Source: Pseudarthrobacter oxydans (GTDB taxonomy: Bacteria > Actinomycetota > Actinomycetes > Actinomycetales > Micrococcaceae). From it: a stretch of DNA of 62,160 nt. A program made the translations under genes and the position numbers. The stretch is taken from assembly GCF_013314975.1 (NCBI RefSeq), contig NZ_JABTYH010000031.1, forward strand, positions 1 through 62,160, in the 5' to 3' direction. The notes under the pieces are model-generated. The model was not told the DNA's origin, did no database searches, and worked only from the letters and a program-made list of their open reading frames with translations. Below are positions 50,252-59,393 of this stretch, piece after piece; positions within the stretch are counted from its first letter, which is position 1; each line of letters opens with the position of its first letter.

Positions 50252-52270
50252 ATGAGTTTGCGACGTCTACTTGGCGCGGCCACCGCCGTCGTCATGCTGG
50301 GAAGCCTGGCGGCAGTCCCGGCCGCAACCGCCGCCCCCACCGGGACCACCGGGCAGGCCGCTGCCGCGCCTGCCTCCTTGGCACCGACAGCGGACAGCAC
50401 CCCGGAATCGATCTGGAAGCAAACGCCTGACGGCTTCGCATCCCTCCCGGGGTACGGTCTGGCCGGAACCACCGGCGGCCAGGCGGGCAGGATTGTCACC
50501 GCGTCCACCCTCGAGGAACTTAGGGACTATGCGGCAGCCACGGAACCGCTCGTGATCTTTATCCGGGGCAGCCTGGCCGCCACGGACTATGTCAAAATCC
50601 CCGTCGCCGCCAACAAGAGCTTCATTGGCACGGGAGCGGGTGCCGAGGTGGTGAACGCAGGCTTCAAGCTCATCAACACCTCCAATGTCATTTTCCGGAA
50701 CTTCACCATCCGGGACTCCTACATTCCTGGCGACTGGGACGGAAAGCGCCCGGATAACGACCGCGACGGCATCCAACTGGATACCACGCACCACGTCTGG
50801 GTGGACCACATGAAGATCCAGCGCATGGGCGACGGCCTGATAGACACCCGCAAGGACTCAGACCTCGTTACCTACTCCTGGAATGTCTTTGCGGACAACA
50901 ACAAGGCCCTGGGCGTGGGCTGGACCTCCAACGCCGTGACCAGAATCACCATCCACCACAACTGGATCCGCAACACCACCCAGCGAAACTTCAGCCTGGA
51001 CAACACCGCAGCCGCACACGTCTACAACAACTACCTGCAGGACGTGGGGCAGTACGGCATGATGGGCCGCAACGCCGCCAAGGTGGTGCTGGAGGGCAAC
51101 ACCTTCACAGCCGTGCAGGACCCTATTGTCGCCAAAGACCCCGGCACCGAGGTGGTTAGCCGGGACAACATTTTCACCGGCACCCGCGGCCGCAGGGATA
51201 ACGTGGGCGCCGCGTTTGACCCCGTGCAGAACTACGCCTACCAGAAAGACGAGGCCGCCCGCGTTCCGGACATCGTTGCCGCCGGGGCCGGTCCCAGGGA
51301 GAACAGCGCGCCCAACAACGCCACCGGGATCACCGTGGCCCTCGACGGAACGGGCGACTTCGGCAGCCTGCAGGCTGCAATCGGTTCCATCCCCAGCGGC
51401 AGCACCATGCCCCGAACCATCACCGTCAAGCCCGGTACCTACCGCGAATCGGTAAACGTCTGGGCGGACCGCCCGAACCTCACCATCCAGGGCGCAACAG
51501 CCAACCCGTCCGACGTCGTCATCAGCTATGACCTGCCGGCCAACGGCGTAAAGTTCTACGGCGGAACCTGGGGAGCGGGTGGAAGTGCCACCCTCAACGT
51601 CCTGGCCGAGGGAACCACCGTACGGAACCTCACCGTGGAGAACGCTTACGACGAAGCAGCGAACGGCGGCAGCCAGGCTCTCGCCGTCCGGTCCGTGGGA
51701 GACAGGGTGACCTTCGACGGCACCCGCTTCCTGGGCAACCAGGACACGTACCTGGCGGACACCACCGGCCGCGACGCCACCGCCCGTACCTACCTCAAGA
51801 ACTGCTACATCGAAGGCGACGTGGACTTCCTCTACGGCCGCGGCACCGCCGTCTTCGACGGCTGCGCCATCCACTCCCTCGACCGCGGCAGTGCAACCAA
51901 CAACGGCTACGTCGTGGCTCCAAGCACCAAGAACTCCAACCCCTACGGTTTCCTGATCGTCAACAGCACGCTGACCTCCGACGCCGCTCCCGGCACGGTC
52001 AGCCTTGGCCGCCCCTGGTTCGCCAGCAGCGACCCGGACGCACACCCCATGGCCGTCATCCGCGATTCGGTCCTGGACGACCACATCGCTGTCCAGGGCT
52101 GGGCGGACATGAGCGGCCGTGCATGGACCGAAGGCCGGTTTGCCGAGTACCGGAACAGCGGACCCGGCGCCTATACCAACGAGTTCCACCCCCAGCTCAC
52201 GCCGGACGAGGCGGCGAAGTTCACCAAGGAAACCTTCCTCGGTGACTGGACCCCCGCGGGGCGTGGTTGA
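50252..52270 (+). CDS. secreted pectate lyase-pectin methylesterase fusion
   Basis: A 672-residue exported enzyme joining two catalytic modules. A signal peptide (MSLRRLLGAATAVVMLGSLA, cut near TAA) and a linker lead to a PL1 pectate lyase module (about 50-340) with the HHVWVDHMKIQRMGDGLIDT segment and RNTTQRNFSLD. After a short linker (NSAPNNA) comes a CE8 pectin methylesterase module (about 365-660) with GTYRESVNVW, GNQDTYLA (acid/base Asp498), VDFLYGRG (nucleophile Asp525) and LGRPW. The first removes methyl esters, the second cleaves polygalacturonate by beta-elimination, or the reverse order. AAAGGAG precedes the ATG. Confidence 0.92.
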   Translation: MSLRRLLGAATAVVMLGSLAAVPAATAAPTGTTGQAAAAPASLAPTADSTPESIWKQTPDGFASLPGYGLAGTTGGQAGRIVTASTLEELRDYAAATEPLVIFIRGSLAATDYVKIPVAANKSFIGTGAGAEVVNAGFKLINTSNVIFRNFTIRDSYIPGDWDGKRPDNDRDGIQLDTTHHVWVDHMKIQRMGDGLIDTRKDSDLVTYSWNVFADNNKALGVGWTSNAVTRITIHHNWIRNTTQRNFSLDNTAAAHVYNNYLQDVGQYGMMGRNAAKVVLEGNTFTAVQDPIVAKDPGTEVVSRDNIFTGTRGRRDNVGAAFDPVQNYAYQKDEAARVPDIVAAGAGPRENSAPNNATGITVALDGTGDFGSLQAAIGSIPSGSTMPRTITVKPGTYRESVNVWADRPNLTIQGATANPSDVVISYDLPANGVKFYGGTWGAGGSATLNVLAEGTTVRNLTVENAYDEAANGGSQALAVRSVGDRVTFDGTRFLGNQDTYLADTTGRDATARTYLKNCYIEGDVDFLYGRGTAVFDGCAIHSLDRGSATNNGYVVAPSTKNSNPYGFLIVNSTLTSDAAPGTVSLGRPWFASSDPDAHPMAVIRDSVLDDHIAVQGWADMSGRAWTEGRFAEYRNSGPGAYTNEFHPQLTPDEAAKFTKETFLGDWTPAGRG

Positions 52271-52306
52271 GATGGGCGGCAAACAACACTCCAAGGAGAA
52301 ACTGGA

Positions 52307-53608
52307 ATGATTTCCACACCCCTGGCTGTCGTGATGGCCACTGGTCTTGCCCTGACGGCGTCAGTTCCCGCACCAACGCAGCATGATCCTAAAGCGGTCC
52401 CGGTATCCACTGACCTGGGGAGGCAGGTTCTTGCCGCAGGTGACGGATGGGCGTCTGCTAACGGCGGAACAACCGGCGGTGCCACTGCAGCGCCGGAAGA
52501 CGTGCACGAGGTTGCAACGAGGGATGAATTCGCCGCTGCAGTGGCCGGAAACGATCCCAAGATTGTGTACGTAAAAAAGCACATCGACGCAAATACCGCT
52601 CCAGACGGGACCCCGATCGCCTGCGAAGACTACGCGGAGGACGGCTACTCCCTGGACGCATACCTGGCAGCATTCGACCCTGCACACTGGGCGGGGCAGG
52701 CATCCGGCCCACTCGAGGATGCGCGCAAGGCGTCCAGCGCAAACCAGCGGGAGCAAATCCGGATCAACGTCGGCGCCAACACCACCATCGTTGGCGTGGG
52801 CGACGTCCAGCTCACGGGCTTTACGTTGAACATTGATCGTGTGGACAACGTGATTGTCCGTAATCTCCGCATCTCCGACGCCTACGACTGCTTCCCAGGT
52901 TGGAACGGGGACACCTGGAAAACAGAGTGGGACAACGTGGTGGTATCGGGATCCACCCACGTATGGCTGGACCACCTGTCGCTGGATGACGGCGGGACAG
53001 TCGACGCCGAACAGCCCGACCATTTCGGTGAGCCTTTCCTGCGGCATGACGGCCTCCTGGACGTGGTCCGCCAGTCAGACCTGGTGACGATCTCGTGGAG
53101 CAGGATGCTGGGGCATGACAAATCCCTGCTGTGGGGCAATGGCGACGGTGCCACGGCGGATCGTGGCCGGCTTCGCGTCACCCTCCACCACAATGACTTG
53201 GTGGATCTTGAGCAGCGAGCTCCCCGTGTCCGGTTTGGGCAGGCGCACGTTTATAACAACGTGTACAGGGTCAGCAACCCTGACCATTACCAATACTCGT
53301 GGGGCGTCGGTGTGGAGTCCAGCATCATCGCGAGGAACAACACCTTTGAGCTGGCGCCGGGCATTTCTCCCGCGCAGATAGTCCAAAACTTTGGTGGCAC
53401 CGGAATCGATGAAGAGGGCACCTGGGTCAACGGGCGGCGGGTCAATGTCCTGGACGCCTACAATTCAGCTAATCCGGGCGCATCCCTGGCTCCGGGAGTA
53501 TCGGGCCTGCCCGGCCCCCATCTGCCCATTGAACCTGCGCCGGCCGCACAGAAACGGGTCGAACGGGATGCAGGCGCAGGCACGCTGAACATTTCCATCG
53601 TGCGTTGA
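52307..53608 (+). CDS. secreted pectate lyase, polysaccharide lyase family 1
   Basis: A 433-residue lyase. A hydrophobic N-terminus (MISTPLAVVMATGLALTASV) without a basic n-region suggests a weak signal peptide. Calcium and catalytic features: VDNVIVRNLRISDAYDCFPG, HVWLDHLSLDDGG with acidic residues, LVTISWSRMLGHDKSLLWGN and RAPRVRFGQAHVYNN carrying the PL1 R-x-P-x-x-R motif with Arg304 and Arg309. It follows the fusion enzyme by 36 bases. Cuts polygalacturonate outside the cell; complementing the fusion enzyme. Confidence 0.93.
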   Translation: MISTPLAVVMATGLALTASVPAPTQHDPKAVPVSTDLGRQVLAAGDGWASANGGTTGGATAAPEDVHEVATRDEFAAAVAGNDPKIVYVKKHIDANTAPDGTPIACEDYAEDGYSLDAYLAAFDPAHWAGQASGPLEDARKASSANQREQIRINVGANTTIVGVGDVQLTGFTLNIDRVDNVIVRNLRISDAYDCFPGWNGDTWKTEWDNVVVSGSTHVWLDHLSLDDGGTVDAEQPDHFGEPFLRHDGLLDVVRQSDLVTISWSRMLGHDKSLLWGNGDGATADRGRLRVTLHHNDLVDLEQRAPRVRFGQAHVYNNVYRVSNPDHYQYSWGVGVESSIIARNNTFELAPGISPAQIVQNFGGTGIDEEGTWVNGRRVNVLDAYNSANPGASLAPGVSGLPGPHLPIEPAPAAQKRVERDAGAGTLNISIVR

Positions 53609-53749
53609 GGCGTTGCCCAGCTGATGAACGGCCCAACGGCACATCCGTATAGGCCGGGCGGATAAAGTCTGGCCAATGCTCCGGGAGTCCTACTACTCTT
53701 CAAGAACGGCCCGCAACCGGGAGCCCCAAGGCGATCACTAGGAGCGAAG

Positions 53750-53959
53750 TTGTCCAACCACACGTACAGCATTTCTGAAATTGTCGGCACGTCGGACCAG
53801 GGTGTGGACGAGGCCGTCCGCAATGGCATCGCGAAGGCCTCACAGACCCTCCGCAACCTGGACTGGTTCGAGGTGAAGGAAATCCGGGGCCACCTTGAAG
53901 AGGGCAAGATCGCTGACTGGCAGGTCACCATGAAGATCGGCTTCCGCCTCGAAGAATAA
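53750..53959 (+). CDS. dodecin, flavin-binding storage protein
   Basis: A 69-residue dodecin, a dodecameric flavin-binding protein that buffers FMN/FAD and protects from flavin photochemistry. Signature: YSISEIVGTSDQGVDEAVRN, TLRNLDWFEVKEIRGHLEEG (Trp for flavin stacking), WQVTMKIGFRLE. The start is TTG with GGAG five bases upstream. It stands alone, with a large palindrome seven bases after the stop. Confidence 0.94.
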   Translation: MSNHTYSISEIVGTSDQGVDEAVRNGIAKASQTLRNLDWFEVKEIRGHLEEGKIADWQVTMKIGFRLEE

Positions 53960-53965
53960 CGGCCC

Positions 53966-54039
53966 GAACCCAAACTGGCCCGCACCTAACGTCGAAAAAC
54001 CCCGATTCGGGGACGTCGGGTGCGGGCCAGTTTGGGTTC
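53966..54039. repeat. 74-base nested palindrome between convergent genes
   Basis: Outer arms of 21 bases match perfectly (53966-53986 and 54019-54039; arm starts GAACCCAAACTGGCCCGC). Inside are a second pair ACGTC/GACGT and a central hairpin CCCCG-ATT-CGGGG. The element closes the dodecin gene and the convergent 71-residue gene. It is too large and too symmetric for a plain terminator, so likely a bidirectional terminator or a dispersed repeat. Confidence 0.8.
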
Positions 54040-54041
54040 AA

Positions 54042-54257
54042 CTAGTTCGCCGAGACGGTACCGGCTGAGCGCCGGCGCCAGACTGTTGGAACGCCGTCGA
54101 ACGCTGGGAACACGTGGCCTTCGAAGAAGGACAGGACGGTGTGCGGATCATGGTCCGGACTCCAGAGACCGGACGCCGGGCAGTGCGAGCCTGTGGCCGT
54201 GGAAGGGGCGCCGGCCGTGGCGCTCCTGCGTTCCTTGAGCAGTGCGATGCGTTTCAT
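54042..54257 (-). CDS. small hypothetical protein
   Basis: A 71-residue protein: MKRIALLKERRSATAGAPST, GSHCPASGLWSPDHDPHTVL, then SFFEGHVFPAFDGVPTVWRR. The ATG at 54257 has AAGGATGG 10 bases upstream; an ATG four codons earlier is too close to it. The middle section with Cys, Trp, His and Pro recalls small GSHCPxSGxW proteins of unknown role in Arthrobacter-like genomes, from memory. Ends next to the nested palindrome. Confidence 0.55.
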   Translation of the reverse strand: MKRIALLKERRSATAGAPSTATGSHCPASGLWSPDHDPHTVLSFFEGHVFPAFDGVPTVWRRRSAGTVSAN

Positions 54258-54384
54258 CGTTGAGACCATCCTTAGGTGGAGAAAGCGTGTAGCTCCAGCC
54301 TAGGAAGCGCGCAGTTCTTCCCCAATGGGCTCGTGGCCAGAATCACCCGCTTCAACTGGCCAAAAGCACAATGTTCCCGGGTCT

Positions 54385-55278
54385 CTACTCCCGGTTCTCG
54401 GCAACCGCCGGAGCGGCGTCGCGGACTGCTGCCTCCGGTCCAGCGGCCCCCAGGCTCCCCAGCAACGCAAGGGCATCGGCCGACGGCGAGCCCGCCTTGG
54501 CGGAATACACCCGGAGCGTCTGGTCGGGATCGTCCGGGAGGACCAGGTTCTCAAAGTTCAGTTCCAGGTCCCCGACGGCGGTATGATGCAGCCGAACGCT
54601 CCCCGCCGACCTCGTGGCCACCCGGTGTCCTGCCCACCACTGCCGGAAGTGCTCGCTGTGTACCGCCAGTTCGCCCACCAGCTGGTTGGCCTGGGCGTCG
54701 TTGGGATGCCGGCCGACGTCCACCCGCAAGGCGCCTGCCGCCTCTGCCGCAACAGTTTTCCAGTCCCGGAAAAGCTCCCGGGCCCCGGGATCAAGAATGA
54801 GCCAGCGGGTCAGGTTCCGTTCCGCCGCTGGAAGAGCGGGAAAGTCCGTGAACAGCAGGAAGGCCATCCGGTTTCCGGCAAGGACATCACTGCGCCGCCC
54901 GAGCACCATGGCCGGCACGTCCCCCACCGCTTCCAGGAGCTGGCGGAGCGCGGGGCGGACACCCTGGGCGGCCGCGACGCTGGACCGGGCGGACCCGGCG
55001 CAGTTCTCCAGCAGGTCCAGCATGTGCGCGTGCTCGCCGGTATCCAGCCTGAGGGCGCGCGACACTGCATCCAGGACAGTGCGTGAAGGGTGGATGTTCC
55101 GCCCCTGCTCAAGGCGGACGTAGTAGTCCGTGCTGACTCCGGCCAGGCGGGCGACTTCCTCGCGGCGCAAGCCGGGAACCCTGCGGGCGCCGGATGCCGG
55201 CCCCGCACCAGCATCCTCGGGGCTCAGGCGGGACCGCATGGCTTTGAGGAATTTTCCGAACTCGGCGCTTTGACCCAT
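54385..55278 (-). CDS. XRE/MmyB-like helix-turn-helix regulator
   Basis: A 297-residue regulator: N-terminal XRE-type helix-turn-helix with GLRREEVARLAGVSTDYYVR, LEQGRNIHPSRTVLDAVSRA, and a C-terminal MmyB-like ligand domain (RPALRQLLEAVGDVPAMVLG, LGRRSDVLAGNRMAFLLFTDF). Several Met codons start the frame (55278, 55287, 55299); none has a clear ribosome binding site. Divergent from the first aldo/keto reductase gene, which it presumably controls. The ligand is not known. Confidence 0.88.
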   Translation of the reverse strand: MGQSAEFGKFLKAMRSRLSPEDAGAGPASGARRVPGLRREEVARLAGVSTDYYVRLEQGRNIHPSRTVLDAVSRALRLDTGEHAHMLDLLENCAGSARSSVAAAQGVRPALRQLLEAVGDVPAMVLGRRSDVLAGNRMAFLLFTDFPALPAAERNLTRWLILDPGARELFRDWKTVAAEAAGALRVDVGRHPNDAQANQLVGELAVHSEHFRQWWAGHRVATRSAGSVRLHHTAVGDLELNFENLVLPDDPDQTLRVYSAKAGSPSADALALLGSLGAAGPEAAVRDAAPAVAENRE

Positions 55279-55476
55279 GCAGACCATTGTGCCCGGCACG
55301 GTGGTTCTGTTCTACAACGAAGGTAGGACTGGCAGTCCTAGGAAAAACAGAATCAGGCAGTCCTGCTGACTTACCGGCCAAAAGTGCATAGGCTCAGGAG
55401 GGAGCCAGCGGAAACCGCTTTCTTCCTGTCGAGTCCGCGGCACCCCTCTACCGCACCAGCGCATCAAGGAGCCCCC

Positions 55477-56298
55477 ATGTCAGAGCTGACACTGAACAAC
55501 GACGTCACTATCCCCCAGCTTGGCCTCGGCGTTTTCCAGGTCCCGCCCGAAGACACGCAGCGGATTGTGGAGGACGCCTTCGAGGCCGGCTACCGCCACA
55601 TCGACACCGCCGCCGGGTACCGCAACGAGGCCGGAGTGGGCGCGGCGATTGCAGCCACGGGGATTCCGCGCGAGGACATCTTCGTCACCACCAAGCTCCG
55701 GAACGGCGAACAGGGCCGGGCGCAGGAAGCCTTCCAGAACAGCCGCAAAGCACTGGGGCTGGACTTCGTTGACCTCTACCTGATCCATTGGCCGGTCCCC
55801 TCCCAAGGGCTCTACGTCCAGGCCTGGAAAGAGATGGAGTGGCTGTACGAGAACAAGCAGATCCGCGCCATCGGCGTCTCCAACTTCCTGGCCGAACACC
55901 TGGACAACCTGCTGGAGTCCGCGGAGATCGTCCCCGCCGTCAACCAGATCGAGCTCCATCCCAGCTACCAGCAGGCGGCCCTTGCAGCCAAGTGCCGCGA
56001 CCTGGGCATCGGCGTCGAGGCCTACAGCCCTCTCGGCCAGGGCGGCGACCTCAACGGAAACGCCGTCACGTCCATCGCCGACGCCCACAACGCCACCACG
56101 GCCCAGGTGGTGCTCGCCTGGCACCTGGCAACAGGCAACATCGTGATCCCCAAGTCCGTGGACCCGGGACGCATGCGGGAGAACTTCGCCGCATGCCCCC
56201 TGAAGCTCACGGAGGACGAACTTTCCGCCATCACCGCCCTGGAGTCCGGCGCCCGGATCGGGTCAGACCCCGCCGTCGCCTCCTTCACCCAGCTGTAG
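55477..56298 (+). CDS. aldo/keto reductase (2,5-diketogluconate reductase-like)
   Basis: A 273-residue AKR: Asp43, Tyr48 (HIDTAAGYRNEAGVG), Lys73 (VTTKLRNG) and His104 (YLIHWPVP) form the catalytic tetrad; NADPH-binding KSVDPGRMRENFAACPL ends it. AAGGAG lies six bases before the ATG at 55477; an upstream ATG at 55384 lies in Arg/Pro-rich sequence. First of a run of three reductases opposite an MmyB-type regulator. Confidence 0.92.
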   Translation: MSELTLNNDVTIPQLGLGVFQVPPEDTQRIVEDAFEAGYRHIDTAAGYRNEAGVGAAIAATGIPREDIFVTTKLRNGEQGRAQEAFQNSRKALGLDFVDLYLIHWPVPSQGLYVQAWKEMEWLYENKQIRAIGVSNFLAEHLDNLLESAEIVPAVNQIELHPSYQQAALAAKCRDLGIGVEAYSPLGQGGDLNGNAVTSIADAHNATTAQVVLAWHLATGNIVIPKSVDPGRMRENFAACPLKLTEDELSAITALESGARIGSDPAVASFTQL

Positions 56299-56334
56299 AC
56301 CAGCGCCCCGGACCCGTCCCCGAAAGGACAACCC

Positions 56335-57306
56335 ATGCAGTACACCCATCTTGGCCGCTCCGGCCTCACAGTCTCCCGCCTCTGCCTCGGCACCATGAAC
56401 TTCGGCCCGCAGACGGAAGAAGCGGATGCCCACTCCATCATGGATTCGGCACATGAACAGGGCATCAACTTCTTCGACACCGCCAACGTCTACGGTGGCG
56501 CCGGCCACCGCGGCTGGACGGAAGAGATCATTGGCCGCTGGTTCGCGAAGGGCGGCGAGCGCCGGGAACACACGGTGCTGGCCACCAAGCTGTACGGCAC
56601 CATGACGGACCGCCCCAACGAATCCAAGCTCTCCGCCCTGAACATCCGCCGGGCCCTGGACGCCAGCCTGAAGCGCCTGCAGACCGACTACATCGACGTC
56701 TACCAGTTCCACCACATCGACCGAGACACCCCGTGGGACGAAATCTGGCAGGCCATCGAGGTCGCCGTCCAGCAGGGCAAGATCCTGTACTCCGGCAGCA
56801 GCAACTTCGCCGGCTGGCACATCGCCCAGGCGCAGGAGGCGGCCCGCCGCCGTAACTACACCGGCCTGGTCAGCGAGCAGTCCATCTACAACCTCTTCAT
56901 GCGCCAGGTGGAGCTGGAGGTCATTCCGGCCGCACAGCAGTACGGGCTGGGCCTCATCCCCTGGTCCCCTCTGCAGGGCGGGCTCCTGGGCGGGGTACTG
57001 AAGAAGGAGCGCGACGGCGTCCGGCGCACCGAGGGCCGTGCGGCGGAGACCCTCAAGAAGCACCAGGACCAGATCCGCCAGTACGAGGACTTCGCGGATG
57101 AGCTCGGCCACGAGCCCGGCGACGTTGCCCTTGCCTGGCTCCTGCACCAGCCTGCCGTCACGGCCCCCATCGTGGGACCGCGGACCCAGGAACAGCTCGA
57201 CGCTGCCGTGCGCGCCCTCGACGTCACCCTTGACGCCGACGCCCTCAAGCGGCTGGATGACATCTTCCCGGGGCACCGCACGGCGCCGGAAGACTACGCG
57301 TGGTGA
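56335..57306 (+). CDS. aldo/keto reductase (YhdN/AKR11-type)
   Basis: A 323-residue AKR of the general-stress-type subfamily: QYTHLGRSGLTVSRLCLGTM start, Asp48 and Tyr53 (INFFDTANVYGG), Lys85 (VLATKLYGTM), His126-127 (YQFHHIDRDTPWD). C-terminal KKHQDQIRQYEDFADELGHE and DDIFPGHRTAPEDYAW. Starts 36 bases after the first reductase. The next gene starts with GTG overlapping its stop. Cofactor likely NADPH; substrate unknown. Confidence 0.92.
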   Translation: MQYTHLGRSGLTVSRLCLGTMNFGPQTEEADAHSIMDSAHEQGINFFDTANVYGGAGHRGWTEEIIGRWFAKGGERREHTVLATKLYGTMTDRPNESKLSALNIRRALDASLKRLQTDYIDVYQFHHIDRDTPWDEIWQAIEVAVQQGKILYSGSSNFAGWHIAQAQEAARRRNYTGLVSEQSIYNLFMRQVELEVIPAAQQYGLGLIPWSPLQGGLLGGVLKKERDGVRRTEGRAAETLKKHQDQIRQYEDFADELGHEPGDVALAWLLHQPAVTAPIVGPRTQEQLDAAVRALDVTLDADALKRLDDIFPGHRTAPEDYAW

Positions 57307-58328
57307 ACCCACTCACCCCTGACGCCGACACTGTGGCGCCGAGAAACATCCTTTTCATCGGCGGCACCGGAGTCATCAGCGCGGCGGCGGCAGAACGGGC
57401 CGTCGCACTGGGACACCGGCTCACCATCCTCAACCGGGGCCGGTCCACAAGGCCGGTCCCGGATGGGGCGGAAATTCTCACGGCCGATGTCCGGGACGCG
57501 TCCGCGGTCCGTGCGGTGCTCGCCGGGCGCGAGTTCGACGCCGTCGCTGACTTTATTACCTTTACGGCAGACCAGGCGCAGGCCAGCCTGGATCTATTCT
57601 CCGGCCGCACCGGGCAGTACGTGTTCATCAGCTCCGCGTCCGCCTACCAGAAGCCGCCCACCAGGCTGCCGATTCTTGAGTCCACGCCGCTGAAGAATCC
57701 GTTCTGGCAATACTCCCGGGACAAGATTGCCTGCGAGGAACTGTTCTACAAGGCATATCGCGAGCAGGACTTCCCGCTGACCGTGGTCCGCCCTTCGCAC
57801 ACCTATGACCGCACCAAGATCGCCATGGTGGGCGGCTGGACTGATATCCACCGGATGCGCTCGGGGCTGCCGGTCATGGTGCACGGCGACGGGACATCCC
57901 TGTGGACCATGACCCACAGCCAGGACTTTGCCAAAGCCTTCGTGGGGCTGCTGGGCCGGCCGCAGGCGGTGGGCGAAAGCTACACCATCACCTCGGATGA
58001 GTACCTGCCGTGGAACCAGATCTACCAGCTGTTCGCGCGGGCCGCGGGCGTTCCGGAGCCGGAGCTGGTCCATGTGTCTTCGGAAACCATCGCCGCCCAC
58101 AGCGCCGAACTCGGCGCTAACCTCCTGGGCGACCGCTCACACTCCGTGGTCTTCGACAACACCAAGATCAAGTCCTTGGTACCCGGCTACCACGCCACCA
58201 TCCCGTTCGCCGACGGCGCCCGCCAAATCGTTCAATGGTTTGACGCGAACCCCCGGCTGCAGACCGTGGACCAGGACTACATGGCACTCAGCGACCGGCT
58301 CATCGCGTGGGTGCGCAGTGGCGCCTGA
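57303..58328 (+). CDS. NAD-dependent epimerase/dehydratase family protein
   Basis: A 341-residue extended SDR. N-terminal Rossmann motif NILFIGGTGVISAAAAERAV (GGTGxIS near residue 20, the variant of chloroplast RNA-binding-like atypical SDRs), then HRLTILNRGRST, LTADVRDASAVRAVLAG, FISSASAYQKP, YSRDKIACEELFYKAY and VVRPSHTYDRTK. The YxxxK pair is Tyr-Ser-Arg-Asp-Lys. Start taken at the second of two tandem GTG codons, making a GTGA overlap with the previous stop. Product unknown; cotranscribed with the reductases. Confidence 0.88.
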   Translation: MNPLTPDADTVAPRNILFIGGTGVISAAAAERAVALGHRLTILNRGRSTRPVPDGAEILTADVRDASAVRAVLAGREFDAVADFITFTADQAQASLDLFSGRTGQYVFISSASAYQKPPTRLPILESTPLKNPFWQYSRDKIACEELFYKAYREQDFPLTVVRPSHTYDRTKIAMVGGWTDIHRMRSGLPVMVHGDGTSLWTMTHSQDFAKAFVGLLGRPQAVGESYTITSDEYLPWNQIYQLFARAAGVPEPELVHVSSETIAAHSAELGANLLGDRSHSVVFDNTKIKSLVPGYHATIPFADGARQIVQWFDANPRLQTVDQDYMALSDRLIAWVRSGA

Positions 58329-58428
58329 GGCCGTACCGTCCTGCAGGCGTGTCCCTCCAGTACAACGCCGACAATATTCTTAGGGCGTCCAGGGGCTGGG
58401 ACGGGCGAATCCGGGAGAGACTGTTCCA

Positions 58429-59262
58429 ATGACACGTGCACCGCTGATCACACTCAATGATGGCCACTCCATCCCGCAGGTGGGTCTTGGCACCTGGCCG
58501 CTGGATGATGACCAGGCGGCCACCGCCGTCGTACAAGCCCTTGAAGCCGGATACCGGCACATCGACACGGCCGTGAAGTATGGCAATGAGCAGGGCGTGG
58601 GCAACGGCATCCGGGCCAGCGGCGTTGACCGTGATGAGCTCTTCATCACTACCAAGCTGGACGGCCAGTTCCAGGGCAACGACAGGGCGGTGGAAGGACT
58701 GGAGGGATCGCTAAAGCGGCTGGGGCTGGAGTATGTGGACCTGCTGCTGATCCACTGGCCCCTGCCGGCGCGGGACGAGTACATCTCCACCTGGAGGACC
58801 TTTGAACGCCTCCAATCGGAGGGGAAAGTGCGCTCCATCGGGGTCTCCAACTTCAAGCCCTCCCACCTGGAGCGGCTGATGGCTGAAACGGACATTGTTC
58901 CCGCCCTCAACCAGATCCAACTGTCCCCGGCAATAACGCGCGCTGCCGAGCGGGAATTCCATGAAAAGCACGGCATCGTCACGGAGTCCTACAGCCCGTT
59001 GGGCGGCTCCGGGGCGGGCCTGCTCGGCGCGCCCATCCTCTCCCAGCTCGGCGAAAAGCACGGTAAAACGCCCGGCCAACTGGTCCTTCGGTGGCACGTT
59101 CAGCACGGAATTGTAACGATTCCGAAAACAGCCAATCCGGAGCGTATGAGGGAAAACCTGGATATCTTCGATTTCGCCCTGGATCCGCAGGATCTAGCGG
59201 AATTGGCTATCCTCGACGAAGGGCCCGGCGCGGGCAACGATTCCGACGTTACGGGGCACTAA
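58429..59262 (+). CDS. aldo/keto reductase (AKR5-type)
   Basis: A 277-residue AKR with Asp46 and Tyr51 (HIDTAVKYGNEQGVGN), Lys76 (ITTKLDGQ) and His109 (LLLIHWPLPARDE). Resembles the first reductase of the group but diverges in loops. Starts 101 bases after the epimerase gene, with GGGAGAGACTG before the ATG. Sequence ends GPGAGNDSDVTGH. Confidence 0.92.
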   Translation: MTRAPLITLNDGHSIPQVGLGTWPLDDDQAATAVVQALEAGYRHIDTAVKYGNEQGVGNGIRASGVDRDELFITTKLDGQFQGNDRAVEGLEGSLKRLGLEYVDLLLIHWPLPARDEYISTWRTFERLQSEGKVRSIGVSNFKPSHLERLMAETDIVPALNQIQLSPAITRAAEREFHEKHGIVTESYSPLGGSGAGLLGAPILSQLGEKHGKTPGQLVLRWHVQHGIVTIPKTANPERMRENLDIFDFALDPQDLAELAILDEGPGAGNDSDVTGH

Positions 59263-59393
59263 ACGGCCCTGAAATGGGCTTTTCTTCAATCCGGGGTTGG
59301 CAAATAGATAGTAAGCATGATTACTATTGAGGCAGAAGGATGAAGTGCCCCCGGGATCCGGAGGCCTCCTTTACTTAGGAAGAGGAACAAAAA

